A stretch of DNA of 64,000 nucleotides from Volutella citrinella (Eukaryota > Ascomycota > Sordariomycetes > Hypocreales > Nectriaceae), in the NCBI GenBank assembly GCA_034401135.1, contig JAWZSP010000005.1, forward strand, positions 4,340,001 to 4,404,000, in the 5' to 3' direction. The position numbers were made by a program, and so were the translations under genes. Each line of letters begins with the position of its first letter. The first letter of the stretch is position 1. Below the pieces are notes generated by a model, which saw only the letters and a list, made by a program, of their open reading frames with translations, ran no database searches and was not told where the DNA came from. Shown in pieces: positions 44,719-55,800 of the stretch.

Positions 44719-44894
44719 ACGTCATGAGCCAGTATCCGCCGTACTGGTTCGTGTATATGAGGGGACATTCTTTGCGGAGGAACCTGTATTCCTCGTAGAT
44801 CTTGCTGGGGTCGTTGCTGATGACTGCCTGGGCCTGGTCAATATCGAAGCCGAGCGGGCAGCGCTTTGTCTCGACAGTCGTAGTAGTAGAAGCC
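44719..44894 (-). pseudogene. N-terminal stub of a cytochrome P450
   Basis: From ATG 44894 the frame encodes a Thr-rich leader, CPLGFDIDQAQAVISNDPSK and then KIYEEYRFLRKECPLIYTNQ followed by YGGYWLMT. This is the usual start of a soluble-type P450: helix A, then beta-strands ending in a GGYW(A/V)(L/V)TR-like motif. The match ends at about 44720, exactly where the secreted-protein gene ends. Nothing of the I-helix, ExxR or haem-binding Cys loop is found in the window, so at least 85% of the gene is missing. The frame continues ~200 nt antisense to the secreted protein, but this is not P450 sequence. The family call rests on one short N-terminal segment. Confidence 0.5.
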
Positions 44895-45177
44895 ATTGTG
44901 CGAGGAAATGAGCGGTATGGGAATGGGTGTGGGTGGTGTTGCGGAGTTGGGGATATAGTGTCAACCAGTTCCAACCAACGACGTCGCGTTGTGGCAACCG
45001 CCCGCTGTTTATCCAGGTGCAGACGAGTAATCATGTGCATCGGATGGGCTCCGACTTTGCGGGGGATGGTCGAATAGAGTTACAGGCCACAAGCATCACT
45101 AATGTTAAATTGTGACTTATTCCACTCCTCCTGTTGACGTTCCTCTATATTTTGCATTATATAGCTGTTGTAATAAA

Positions 45178-45273
45178 GTAAACCTAATACTATACTTGCC
45201 TAATAATAGACTTGCCTAATAATAGACTTGCCTAATACTGTATTTACCTAATACTGTACTTAACTAATCTGCA
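45178..45273. repeat. AT-rich 16-bp minisatellite, about six units
   Basis: The unit ACTTGCCTAATAATAG is repeated from 45194 (194-209, 210-225, then diverging copies 226-241, 242-257 and 258-273), with a weaker copy before it at 45178-45193. The first two full units are identical; the outer ones differ at 2-5 positions. Confidence 0.85.
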
Positions 45274-45437
45274 ATTAAACAGACCTATATCTCTACTAGT
45301 AGCGATGCTGAATTGCATTTGTAGCACTATTAGCATCCTTGCAGGTGACGGAGCGAAACAACAGAACCCAGAGCTCCTTCCCATCTTTCAATCCTGCAAA
45401 GTCAACTGGATCAGCATAAAGCTGCAATCCAGGCATC

Positions 45438-45640
45438 ATGGCCCGCAAGGACGAAGAAATCACAAAGGACAAGGACCTCCTCGAGACTGAGACTGTGCTC
45501 GACAGCGCAGCAACCCAGGGCCACCTTTTACAAGCCCGAGACTGACAAGGAGAAGGCACTCGACAGACGCGTCAACCGGAAGCTGGACTGGATAGTGCTC
45601 ACTGCTCGGTCTGCTGGCCATTGAATTTATCGTATGTGCT
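45438..45640 (+). pseudogene. 5' relic of an MFS transporter gene (allantoate-permease type)
   Basis: The sequence opens at ATG 45438 with MARKDEEITKDKDLLETE. After a frame change near 45510 it reads TFYKPETDKEKALDRRVNRK and then LDWIVL. After a second change near 45600 it reads LLGLLAIEFI, followed by a plausible intron donor GTATGT. The (R/D)RR(V/L)xRKLDxxxLP segment before helix 1 is characteristic of Dal5-type MFS transporters, a group to which the decayed gene at 39.6-41.1 kb also belongs. No later exons follow. It is a truncated, twice-frameshifted remnant. Confidence 0.55.
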
Positions 45641-48600
45641 TTCCTGGTTCTGGCCCCAGCCCGATTGGTGTAGCAAGCAAGGCCGTTTCCAACTGGCCCT
45701 TGTTGGAAGCAGACACGCAAATGACACGCACCGATTCCATGGCACAGACATAACAGTAATACAAGCCAGAAACTCCGGCCAAGTGAAACAGGGGCAAAGC
45801 TTCCTCATCGCTCCGATGCCGATAGTCCCGGGTCCGGCGACCACGGACGTTGTACGCGACTCGGAAACTCCATTAATTGATGCACCTAGCCGTCAAACAG
45901 ATCCAGCGCGCCTACCCCGCAGGGTAGAGCCGCGAATCTGTGGGTACAGGTCTTGTGAGACGTTGCCAGACAGTGAGCGCTTCGTCTTGGAGGTCCTGAA
46001 ACTGCAACTGGCTTGGAGCTTGGACAGTTGTTGGCCCGTTGTCTCGCTGGATAGATCCGTCTCCACGATAGAAATTGACTCCGCCTTGCAGAGGCGTCAT
46101 TCTCTTCATGAGTTCGAAGCTATCCGAAGTTATGTGCTCATTATTGCGCAGTGATGGTGAGCTGGAAACACAAACTGCAACATGATCGCAATTGAATGAA
46201 ACGTGGACGTCAAATTCTCGAAGGCTCAATAGGAGCACCCAAGAAAGCAGCGAGCTTTCGGACACAAAATATCGTAACCATGAACAACCCAGATTATGTT
46301 AAGCAGGGCCATCACGTAATTAGCAATCGTATAAGTTGTCCGACAGTGTTGAAGCTCCTGCCAACAATGTTACCCTAGACGCGGCATCTGCGCTTCAACT
46401 GCCGAGGACTGAGGTGCAAACGTGGAGCAAAACTTTACCAGTACCTTGAAACAACATGCGGAACGAGAAATCGTCACCGTCGATGATCTTTTTAATCAAG
46501 GCTTATTCGCGATCGCCCGCGATGGCTGTTGGCCCGTCCTGCCCACGTTGGTCGGTCGGCCTTTCGAGTGCAAGGCGCTTAGTGGCGCCACTTTGGTTGT
46601 GGAGTTGCCAATTGGCGGGATATCATACTCATCGCTAAGGATAGTATAAAAGCATGTCGCGCATTGCAATTCTAAGCTGTGCTGTCGACACAGAAGGCAT
46701 TGAAGGATCACCAAGGATCGAATGTTCGAAAACAAAGCGAGCGGCCGCGTGGGTAGATTTGCCAGAGGATGAATCTGACACAGGTTCAGTTACAGCAAGT
46801 GACTGCCGCGGGGCACAGGAGCAAGGTTCCTGCGTATCTGATTGAAGGGATCGAAAAAAATGTCAGCAAGGTGGCGGCGCATCAAGCGATGAGTGGCGGT
46901 AGTCAGGGGCAGCGGCTGCTTCTGCATGTAAACAAAGCACAGCTGCACCGCACAGCAACGGGAGGCAATTGTCAGTCTCGAATTTGGACATTGGTACAGA
47001 GTAGGCGAATACGATGTGCTCGAGAGCCCATGTAGGCGGTGGTCATCAGGCTTTCAATACGCAGCACCGCCAGGGCGGGTTGGAATCCATCAACGGAGCA
47101 AGGCATGGGTATCAATGCGAGGCAGAGCAGAAAAAGGAGATGAGTGCTCAAGTCTGGCCACGGTGTTGCAGACGCCAAGTCTTCGGGTCTCTCGTAGCGA
47201 TAGATTCTCGAATGCATCATCGAGCTAAGGGTTCGGCGACGATTGATTAAGCGACATGGTTAGGCAAAGCGCAGAACAGCGGAAGAAGGGCATCTGCACT
47301 TTCGCTGCTCGATGCCGGGCATTTCGTCACTGTCGATCGACACGATCCCCAGCCTAAGAATAGATGGGAACGGACCTGTTGACGGCCGGCGGCACGCGGC
47401 AGGTTGCAACAGGGTAGGGTTTGGGGATTGATTCTTGGCGGTGGTGGGTTCTTCGGCGTTATACGCATCGTCTTGTTCTACCGTTTTCTTGGCCGACCTT
47501 GTACCCCCCGTTTTGTCGGTGGTTTCCTGTCGGACCGGAGCGGAGCAGACCAAGGCCGAGCGGATGATGTGACGGGAGCCGTCGAGCCAGTGCAATGGCT
47601 GGGGCGGTCAGTCCTTGGCCATGTCGCAGGCCGACTCGTTCGCCGTCATGATTCTATTCTGGACGCAGGTATTTACTGAGCATAAGCAGCATCGCGCCCG
47701 CAGCATGGCACAGAGGGAGCCCGGCGCCGATGGCCAGTGCGACAACCGGCAGCTGCCAGTTACGCAACCCAGGACTGCCGCCAAGGCCGGGATTGGCGTG
47801 TCCACGTCAACCTGTCAGCCAATTTAAGCGGTACGACGGCGCTGCGAGGCTGTAATCCGTATTGTCACGGGAAAATGGCCACCATGGAACTCGGCATGGG
47901 TCTGAAGAGGAATCCTGGAGCAGCGGAAATTACACCTGGGCCACCAGCACTGCCTTGGGCACTTGGGCAGGTTCTCGGGGATGGGCGTCACGTGCGGCTC
48001 TCGTATTCGTCGCCGGCGGGGCCGCAGACCAGGGGCGATGGCAAGAACCATTCAACGCTCTCGGGTGCCACCAGTTCGGGGGCTGCTCTGGCGGTCCGGA
48101 GGGTCTGGGCGGGCCTATTCAGGTACGCGCCGCACACAATGCAGCCACCGCTGGCATAGTCATAGGTCGCGATGCTATAATTTCTGTGCCACTTGTGGTT
48201 GGTAGGGATGACTTCTTCCGGGGAGGTGGTCGCCGTTCGTCTGGTACTGGCGTTATGCTTAATGCGGCCGGTCTCGTGGCCATTCTCGACAACTTCTTCA
48301 ACCCAGTGGGCTCATGTCGGGAGACAAGACTCACGAGCATGCAAGACAGTAATTGACCCACGGACGACTGCTACTATTAGTAGCGTCACAAGAACAATTG
48401 GGACTTTGGCTGCGGAAGATGATGTGAGGCACGAGCAACCCCACTGGCCCATAATCTGTAGAGTAGCAGCTGCTTCCCGCTCTGCAAGACACATGAACAC
48501 CAATTTCGCATGCCAGATTACACAGCCTTCACACGGCATCAACCCAACTGAAAGAGGCTCGCTGTGCCTTCATCCTCGGCAACACGTCTCGCGCCTCAGA

Positions 48601-49600
48601 GGAGCGGGACATTCCAGCGGCGCAGTGGCGTGACTGGGACAGAGACACCCGACTTCTCTCCTTTTGGCATGCGTCGTATCCCCTCGCCCCGGAACGTCGT
48701 GTGTACCGTATTAATCAGTGCTCTGTGTGCTGTGGAAATGTCAAGGCAAAAAGCAACCCCCGGAAAAGGTAAAACCGATATAGGGAAAGACAAGGAGACA
48801 CGATTTGCTTTGCTTTGCGTTGATTTGCTTCGGGCGCGTGTGAGAGCTCAGAGGTCACAGGTGAGAGGGGAGAGCGCTGTGGACCACTGCGCCTCCTGTA
48901 CCTGAGCCTGAGGAGCCTGCACCCCTTATTGTTCCCACTGCCAGGGGGCTGATGGTCCCACAGGCATGTGTCGTCATTCGCTCGCTCCTTCTTGTTGCAC
49001 GTTGGACTTGGACAACAGCAGCATCGTCTTGGTGATAATATCCTGCTCACCTTCGACTCGTGGCAAGCAATTCCTGCTGTCCATTGGTATATCGCAACGG
49101 TAGATGACGTACAGCACGCCAGCTGCTCTTGTTGACTCTCCTTGGCCCTCCTTGGCGATGCCTCGCCGGCATGCCCAGGCTGAAGCTGTTCCACGACCCG
49201 CCTGGGCGCTTGGCGAGGTCACTCCCTGACTCGAAGTACCTGAGTCGGTAGTCGCGCCGCGCCGCACAAGGCTCGTATTGGGCGTGTCCTGGGTCAACCA
49301 CGCCGACCAAGGGCACCCAACCGCCAGGTAGCCTGGCCTCGGGAGCTACATGGCTGCCCGTGCGTGCTTTCGCGCCCCGCCCCAGTCTCGGCGTTGAAGC
49401 CTGCTGGCCTCTTGATCTCGCAGCTCCTGATCGCTTTGCAGCCGCCCGTCAGCACCTCACGGGCCGGACGGGGCTGAGCTGGGCTGCTTTCTCGCCGCCC
49501 TGGCACAATCGATTTGTGACCCTTCGTGTGAGAGAAGGCTTTTCTCGCTCATCTGCCACCAATTCGCACAAAAACAATAATCCCAGGGTACCTCACAAGT
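45641..49600. other. Gene-poor region
   Basis: About 4 kb in which open frames on both strands are short, mirror each other and lack recognisable motifs. A few hydrophobic stretches occur on the minus strand (for example around 47620-47790) but cannot be joined into a gene. It may contain heavily decayed sequence. No tRNA, transposon terminal repeat or transposase motif was seen. Confidence 0.4.
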
Positions 49601-51042
49601 CCCCGCGCTAGCCCACTTGCAGCAAGTTGGCGCGCCATTGGCCCAGCGTCTGCTTGGGCTCAGCAGGGCAGGGCCGAACAGGAAAGTCCTCCACTGCTCT
49701 TGCCGCCTTGAGGTCGCTATCGTTTTTCTCGCACCCGGGGGCATGAGGCCTGGTGGTGCTTGATTGATACATGGATCCAAGGTACCGCCTAACCCTTGCC
49801 AAGCTTTTTACCGTGCACAGCCCCCCCTGTCCTCCAGCAGCCATCGTCGCCAGATTGCGCTAGATTGTGAGAGCGAGCCCCCAAAGTCCCAGTTGAAAGA
49901 CCGGGGTGGAGTACATGGCCGCGTGTACCTGCGAGATCCGCCGTCCTTCCCGTTCCCTGTTCTGCAAGCTCCCTCCTGGCGGCGGAGACCCAAATCGTCC
50001 CCCCTCTCCAGTGGTTGGCCCCGGGACTCTCACCTGCGTCCGTCCCATCGCCATCGTCCATTCCTTCCCGCGCACAGTGCCCAGTGCCAAATGCCAGTAA
50101 TTATGTCAATGCCAGTTGAGTGTCATCACCGCTGCCCAGTGCCAATAGCAGCCAGCGCCAAGGGCCCCACCCGCCGCCAAGTTTAAGGTCATGCCCACTC
50201 GGCCCAGTCCAGCGCCGCCAAAAACATAGTCCCCTCGTACAGTAGCAATAGCGCTGCCTTTCCCACTGCAGGGGCCCCACTCGCCGTCCGCTGGCCTTGC
50301 ATTGCACCTGCCACCCTCAGACAGATTCTTTCGTAGTGGCCCGGCCACACTCACCACTCATCAATCCCCATTCCTGCCTGACCTGCATCTCCTTCTCTCT
50401 CCGTCTCCAACCCCATCTTCCGACCGCGACTCCATAGCTTTGGCCATTTCTGGCCCCCTTTCCACCTCGTCGTGCCCTCGCCTCGCCCTCGTTCTCGCTC
50501 TGGCCCTTGGCTCAACCTGCTCCTCGCCCCTGATTGCAACCTTCCGACGCTCCCGCTCGCTGTTCCTCGCCTTTGCCGGCTCCCAGTCTCACACCCGCCC
50601 TCGCCAGTCGCTCGCTAATTCCGCTGCCGCCGATCCCTCGTTTGCTTGCTCTCTCCGTTTTGCTCCCGACGACTTCACGACGACGACCGGCGCCTGCAAG
50701 AATTGCAATCCACTGCACCGACGCCCGATTCAATCCTCGAACCAAGGCGCTGCTTGCCGCTTTCGAGACACCCATCCTGTTTTCGGGCCTGCCTCGTGAC
50801 GACACCACCTACTGCTACCAGTCAACCGAGTTGCCCGGTAGGCGCTATTGGCTGACCCTGCACCACCAACCATCTTGGACAACAACACACGATCACCCAC
50901 CGCTCCGCGGCAATTTTGATCACACCTCATCACCAACGCGCCTGACGGCCAAACGTCTTCCTTTGACGTTCGCCCCTCTTCTCCATACTTGCTTATTTGG
51001 CCTATTTTCTTGTCGCTCAGATACCCCATATAGCTTTTCACA
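49601..51042. other. Upstream region and long C/T-rich leader of the CFEM-like gene
   Basis: From about 50290 to 51042 the plus strand is strongly pyrimidine-rich, which keeps frames open by chance. This looks like promoter plus a long 5' leader of the gene at 51043. No independent gene is supported. Confidence 0.5.
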
Positions 51043-51898
51043 ATGGGTATGCAAGCCACGCTTTCCTTCCCACCTCTTTTACCTCTCAAACTAACTCGTC
51101 CTATAGCCGCTATTGCACCCCCGGTCACTACCATCCCCCCCTTCAACGATCCCGCAAAACTCCCGCCTTGTGCCGCTGCCTGCATCCCTCTATACGACGC
51201 CAACGGAGGATGTGTGCCGCCTGTTATTCCTGCAGCCAACGGCGAGGCGGCCTTCACAAGGTGCTTCTGTGCCAACGATAACGTCAAGGCTTTCCAGACC
51301 GGCTCTACTGGCGTCTGCGACAATGCCTGCACTGCGGAACAAGGGGGTCTAGGTTCTATCTACAACTGGTTCCAGGGGATCTGCACCGAAGTCATCGCCA
51401 ACAACAACGCTAACAACAACAACAATAATAACAACAATAACAACAACGCCAACAACAATGCAAACAACGGAGACTCGTCGAGCTCATCCGGAAATTCCAA
51501 TGCCAACAAGGGCAGTGTCAAGACGACGAGTGGTGATTGGTAGGTTGAATATCGGTTAGGATTCTGATCTGGGTCTAATTCTCTTTAGGATTTCCAACCA
51601 CTGGCAATGGGTCATCATGATTGTTGTTCTCGTTGTCGCCATTGTCGGCATTTGGATTGGTGCCTGCATCTGGCGCCGACGGTATCTGCGCAAGAAGGAT
51701 CGTCAGAGCTCCCTAGCCCAGAAGCACTCTGGCACACTCAACCGACCCTCTTGGGGCCCAGGCATGGATACTTCCGGCTCCGGCTCTGTTGCTCCCACGC
51801 CCTACGACCCCCCTGCGACACAAATGGGCGTCATTGGCGGCGAGCAGGCTTACGAGGACAAGCCGAAGCGCAAGTGGATGGTCAGGGAGCGAACCTAA
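51043..51898 (+). CDS. CFEM-like single-pass membrane protein with poly-Asn stalk, 248 aa
   Basis: The preferred model has three exons: 51043-51046 (ATGG, 4 nt), 51107-51539 and 51589-51898. The 60-nt first intron has a good donor (GTATGC), a branch site AACTAAC and a CTATAG acceptor; without it the frame stays open and the N-terminus becomes MGMQATLSFPPLLPLKLTRP. The ectodomain (about residues 15-95) has eight cysteines spaced C-x3-C-x9-C-x16-C-x-C-x15-C-x3-C-x17-C, close to CFEM but with a longer C3-C4 loop. It is followed by an Asn-rich tract (about 100-125, AAC/AAT codons), a Ser/Gly stretch, a transmembrane helix (WVIMIVVLVVAIVGIWIGA, about 152-172) and a basic cytosolic stop-transfer RRRYLRKKDR. 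No clear signal peptide is seen, so an N-out type III topology is likely. This could be a wall or surface sensor; that is inference. Confidence 0.75.
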
Positions 51899-52856
51899 TT
51901 GACAACTGATGCCATGGTGGCATGAATTCAGGATGCCTGCGTCTCAACTGGCGAACCAGATGCGACGAATCATTCGACGAACCTCGAGAGAAATCTGTCA
52001 CGATGGCACCCGCCAGCCTTCGACATGTCTTTGGTCGCCGCTCGATCGTCCCTGCTTCCCACAGACGGCGAGTTCTGTGTGAGAATACAACAGCGAGGCA
52101 GATGGTACCAGGTTCACGGTTGTGTGGCCACGCCTTGGATACTATTCTGTCTCTCGCCTTCAAGGAGTTTCGGTTGAGGCGACCCACGACAGTATCTTCC
52201 TCCCAGCGGGACTCCACGTCGATCGATTAGCATCATTTTGATGATACAAAGGAGTTTTTCTTTCAAGTTTATTCTCGCGCCGTGTGGCCCAACATCTGGA
52301 CCATGCGGCCAAGTGGCGTTTTGTGTTTGGGCCAGGCGTTTGAAAGAGAAACATGACGTGCCTCGGAATGGGACACGCGCCATATCCGTGTATCCTTGGC
52401 CGGATTGATTTGACTAGAATCGGGACTTCGGGATGGTCGGAAACAAGGGGCTTTGTTGCTGGACCATGACCAGCTGGAATCTTCATGTGGTTATTTTCCT
52501 ATATTCTTTTTTATTTTTTTTTGCATCTGCGACAGAGGTAGACAGGTGCGCCGTGTTTCGTTTCCGATCCTGCATGAGATGGATGCCCGGAGTAGGGGAT
52601 TACTATCCTTGGTATACAAAGACAATTTCAATAATGCTCTTGCAGCCCGGCGCCATTCCCATGTGAAGTGACAGAGAAAGGCAGTATGCGACGTGCATCG
52701 TCGACATGGCGGCGTGCCATCAGGTCGTTTGGTGAGTCGCAGCGCAGTGTCAAAGGTCGTTAGTCGTATTTAGGGCTATTCATTATCGAATGTTGTGCTC
52801 TTTGTCTGTACATATCCTGTCACTAGCCCACCATCAACCTTCCTCGGTGCGCCCGC
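51899..52856. other. Intergenic region between convergent genes
   Basis: About 960 bases between the 3' ends of the CFEM-like gene and the glycogen debranching enzyme gene. No gene recognised; a T-rich stretch lies at 52506-52522. Confidence 0.45.
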
Positions 52857-55800
52857 CTATTTTCTTTGCTGCTCCTCCACGGCATCCATGTACAAGTCAA
52901 TGAGACAGCCAGCCGACCACGCCTGTGTAGGGCTCTGTGTTTCCGTGTTAGTATCCCGCCCTGGGACGTGGTGGGAGGGTTGTTGGTTTGTCAACTTACC
53001 GAGTCGCGGCAGAATTCGCCATTCTTCTGCGTGAGCTCCGTGAGACCGGCCCAGGCGCTCTCCTCGATCGCCCTCTTGCAACCGCTGAGCCGCTGCGTCA
53101 CCTGCTGGAAGGCCTCGATCCTGCCCTCGGTGCTGACCCGTCGCTTGAGGTCAAACTTGAGCAGCGCGCGCAGGAAGAAGCCGGTGGGCCATAGCCACTC
53201 GGGACCCTGGTGGTAGTTGCGACCCTTGCTTGTCGCCATGTCGTTGCTGTCCTCGCTGTTGTTGTAGTACGGGCGGTAGTTGAGATCGGCCGGGTCCAAC
53301 GTTGCCATTCCAGTAGGGCCCCGGAGTACCGTGTCAGCGAGACACAGGGCGTGCATCGCATGCTCCGGGTCGAACAGCGCAGGAGCAACAGTCATGGCGA
53401 TGGCAAAGTTTGGTCGCAGCTGGTAGTCCTCGTACTCCTTTCCTGACTTGTATAGATCCTTGTACATTCCTCTTCGGTTGACAATGGCGCTGTTCACGTC
53501 GTACTCGGCGTCCTCAGCTGGCGTGAGCGGCACGTAGTAGCAGCGCTCAAAGTTGGCCTGGATGAGACTGGCCCAATCGCCCAGGCTGATGGTGCTCCCG
53601 TCGGCCTTCTTGACTTCCGAGTAACCGTATGACCCTTCCTTGTTGATCTTGGACAGCCACAGGAGAGTGCTGTACAGCAGTCCCGTAATCTCAATGGCAG
53701 CTCCATCGCGTGGGGTACCTGGCACGCCCTTGGAGCCGGCGCGTTCGCTCTCGCCCATCTTATCCATCCACGTGCCACAGTTGAACTGGTTGCCGCCAAA
53801 GATGATACCGGTTTGCCAGTCGACATGGATTTCTTGGTTGAAGCCCTCGTCCTTCATCTGAGAATCGATTTGAGGTCCGGCGTTGGCCTCTCGGTACTTC
53901 ATACCAGTCGCATGCCGCTGAAGCGCTTCCTGGATGACTTCCTCGATGGTACTCTCGCTCGAATAGGCGCGCGTATCATCTGTTGGGAACCAAGTATCGT
54001 CATACGGCAGGAAGCGTCGCTTTACCTTTGCCTTGAGAATTCCTAGGCCTTCCGGAGCATAGCGGGAGTAATCCTGAATGCACTGCAAGAAGAACCAGAT
54101 GGAGTCCCGGGAGTTGTATCTGGGAGCATCGCCGCTGCTCAGGAGGTTGGGGATCATGCCGTGCTTGAGAACGCTCGCGAAGGCGAGGATGTGTTCCTTC
54201 GCCTCGTCGAACCTGCCTGTGCCAAGGAAGAGTCCGCGCAGGGAGATGAATACATCACGACCCCAGCATCTTGCCCACTCCACAGCAAAGTGAGGCAGAC
54301 CAGCAGCCAGGGACGGCACCAGCTTGTTTGGCCACAGAGAGGCGGACTTCACATACCCAGTCTGCTGAACGCTCACGAGGCCGAGGCTCTGAAGGAACCA
54401 CTGACCTTCCCGCACATTGGCATTTAGCAGTTCCAGAGACCTGTCCCAGCTCGCCATGTAGGCGGTGCGGAGGACAAGGCCAAAGTATCGGGGCAGCAGG
54501 AAGTTGGGGATGCTTCGAATGGCGTCGAATCGTTCGCGCAACCACTGTGCAGGTGCCGCCAGCCGATCATAGCCTGCCTCATTGAGACGCTCGACTCGGC
54601 CAAGGATGTAGTCCAGAACCCATTGGCCATCTCGAAGGTTTTGGCAAACTGGATGGGCTAGGTCATTGTCCCGAATGACATTCTTTAGGATGCTCCACCA
54701 TCCCTGGAGACCGGCGTATACGAGTTTTCCGTGGCCCGGGATATCGTATACGCCATCTCGGCCATCGCTAGCGGCTCGCTCCTCTGCTTCGCATCGATAC
54801 ATCAAGAAGTTCAAGTCGGTAAGCGTCAGGTCCTTCCACGCCTCCTTGGCACCCGAGGTGACGAAGTTGTCAAGACCAGAGGAATGCTCTGCTGCAGGGA
54901 TCCAAGTCTCGAACAGGGCGATACTGCCGGGCGGGAACTTTTCGCGGACGGCAATCGTGGTGTCATCGCCATTGACCTCCATTCGGATGCCGGGAAGGTC
55001 GATGACTCGGCTTGGAAGACCCCGCAGGTACTTCTTGTCCTCAAGGACTCGCTTGGTCGCCTCCTCGCTCGAATCCACCTCGAGCATCCAGCTGCCCAGG
55101 TGGCGAGCTCGAGTACCAGTCAGGTGAACAGGGTTGAAAGCCCCATTGCCATTTCCATATCCAGGGAAAGCAGTGTGGGCGATGAGGAAGTAGCCCTTGC
55201 GGGACTCGGGGTGCACGCGATGAACAGTGATGTACTGGTCCTCGTGGTGAATGTGAGTCTCGTCGTAGCCATCCTTGCCCATGAGAGTGTGGATCTGGTT
55301 GAGGAGCTTCTTCAAGCTGCCAATACCATTCTCGCCGCTCCCAATCTTGATCGGCTTCGTCCCCGAGGACGCAGAAGTGTAGAGGCGTGTCTCGTTGACA
55401 AGGTCTACCAGCTTTGGATAGATCTCGTCGTAGCCCATGACACTGCCGGTGGCACTGGAGCACATGCTGACCAGGGCAGCGTTGGGTAGCGTATCGCGAG
55501 CGTCCCGCTTCTGTGCTGGCGTCTCGTTGTCGTGCGTGCAGTCCATGAAAAGTGCATGGACTGGGCTAGGCTTGATCTTGTGGACGATCTCCCTTGAGCA
55601 GTTTCCGTGACCATTTGCGCTGATGAACTCGTTCTTGGTAGGGCTAGCGGCTGGCGTGCGGACGTCCGACTTGGAGACTTCGTCCACCTCGAAGCTACCA
55701 ATCGGCCGGCCGCCATGCCTGTGCACGAGTCTGCTCAGCTCACCCGTGCTCCACGCCTGCATGGCTTCACGGATGAGAGAGCTGAGGCCCAGTCGCTTCA

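Noticed and set aside
47600..47805. Minus-strand frames with hydrophobic, Cys-containing stretches
   Set aside because: They cannot be joined by splice sites into a protein and no family is recognisable; kept as part of the gene-poor region.
50302..51094. Overlapping open frames of 165 and 186 codons upstream of the CFEM-like gene
   Set aside because: The strand is strongly C/T-rich, so stops are rare by chance; the predicted proteins are Ser/Pro/Arg low-complexity with no motif. Best read as leader and promoter.
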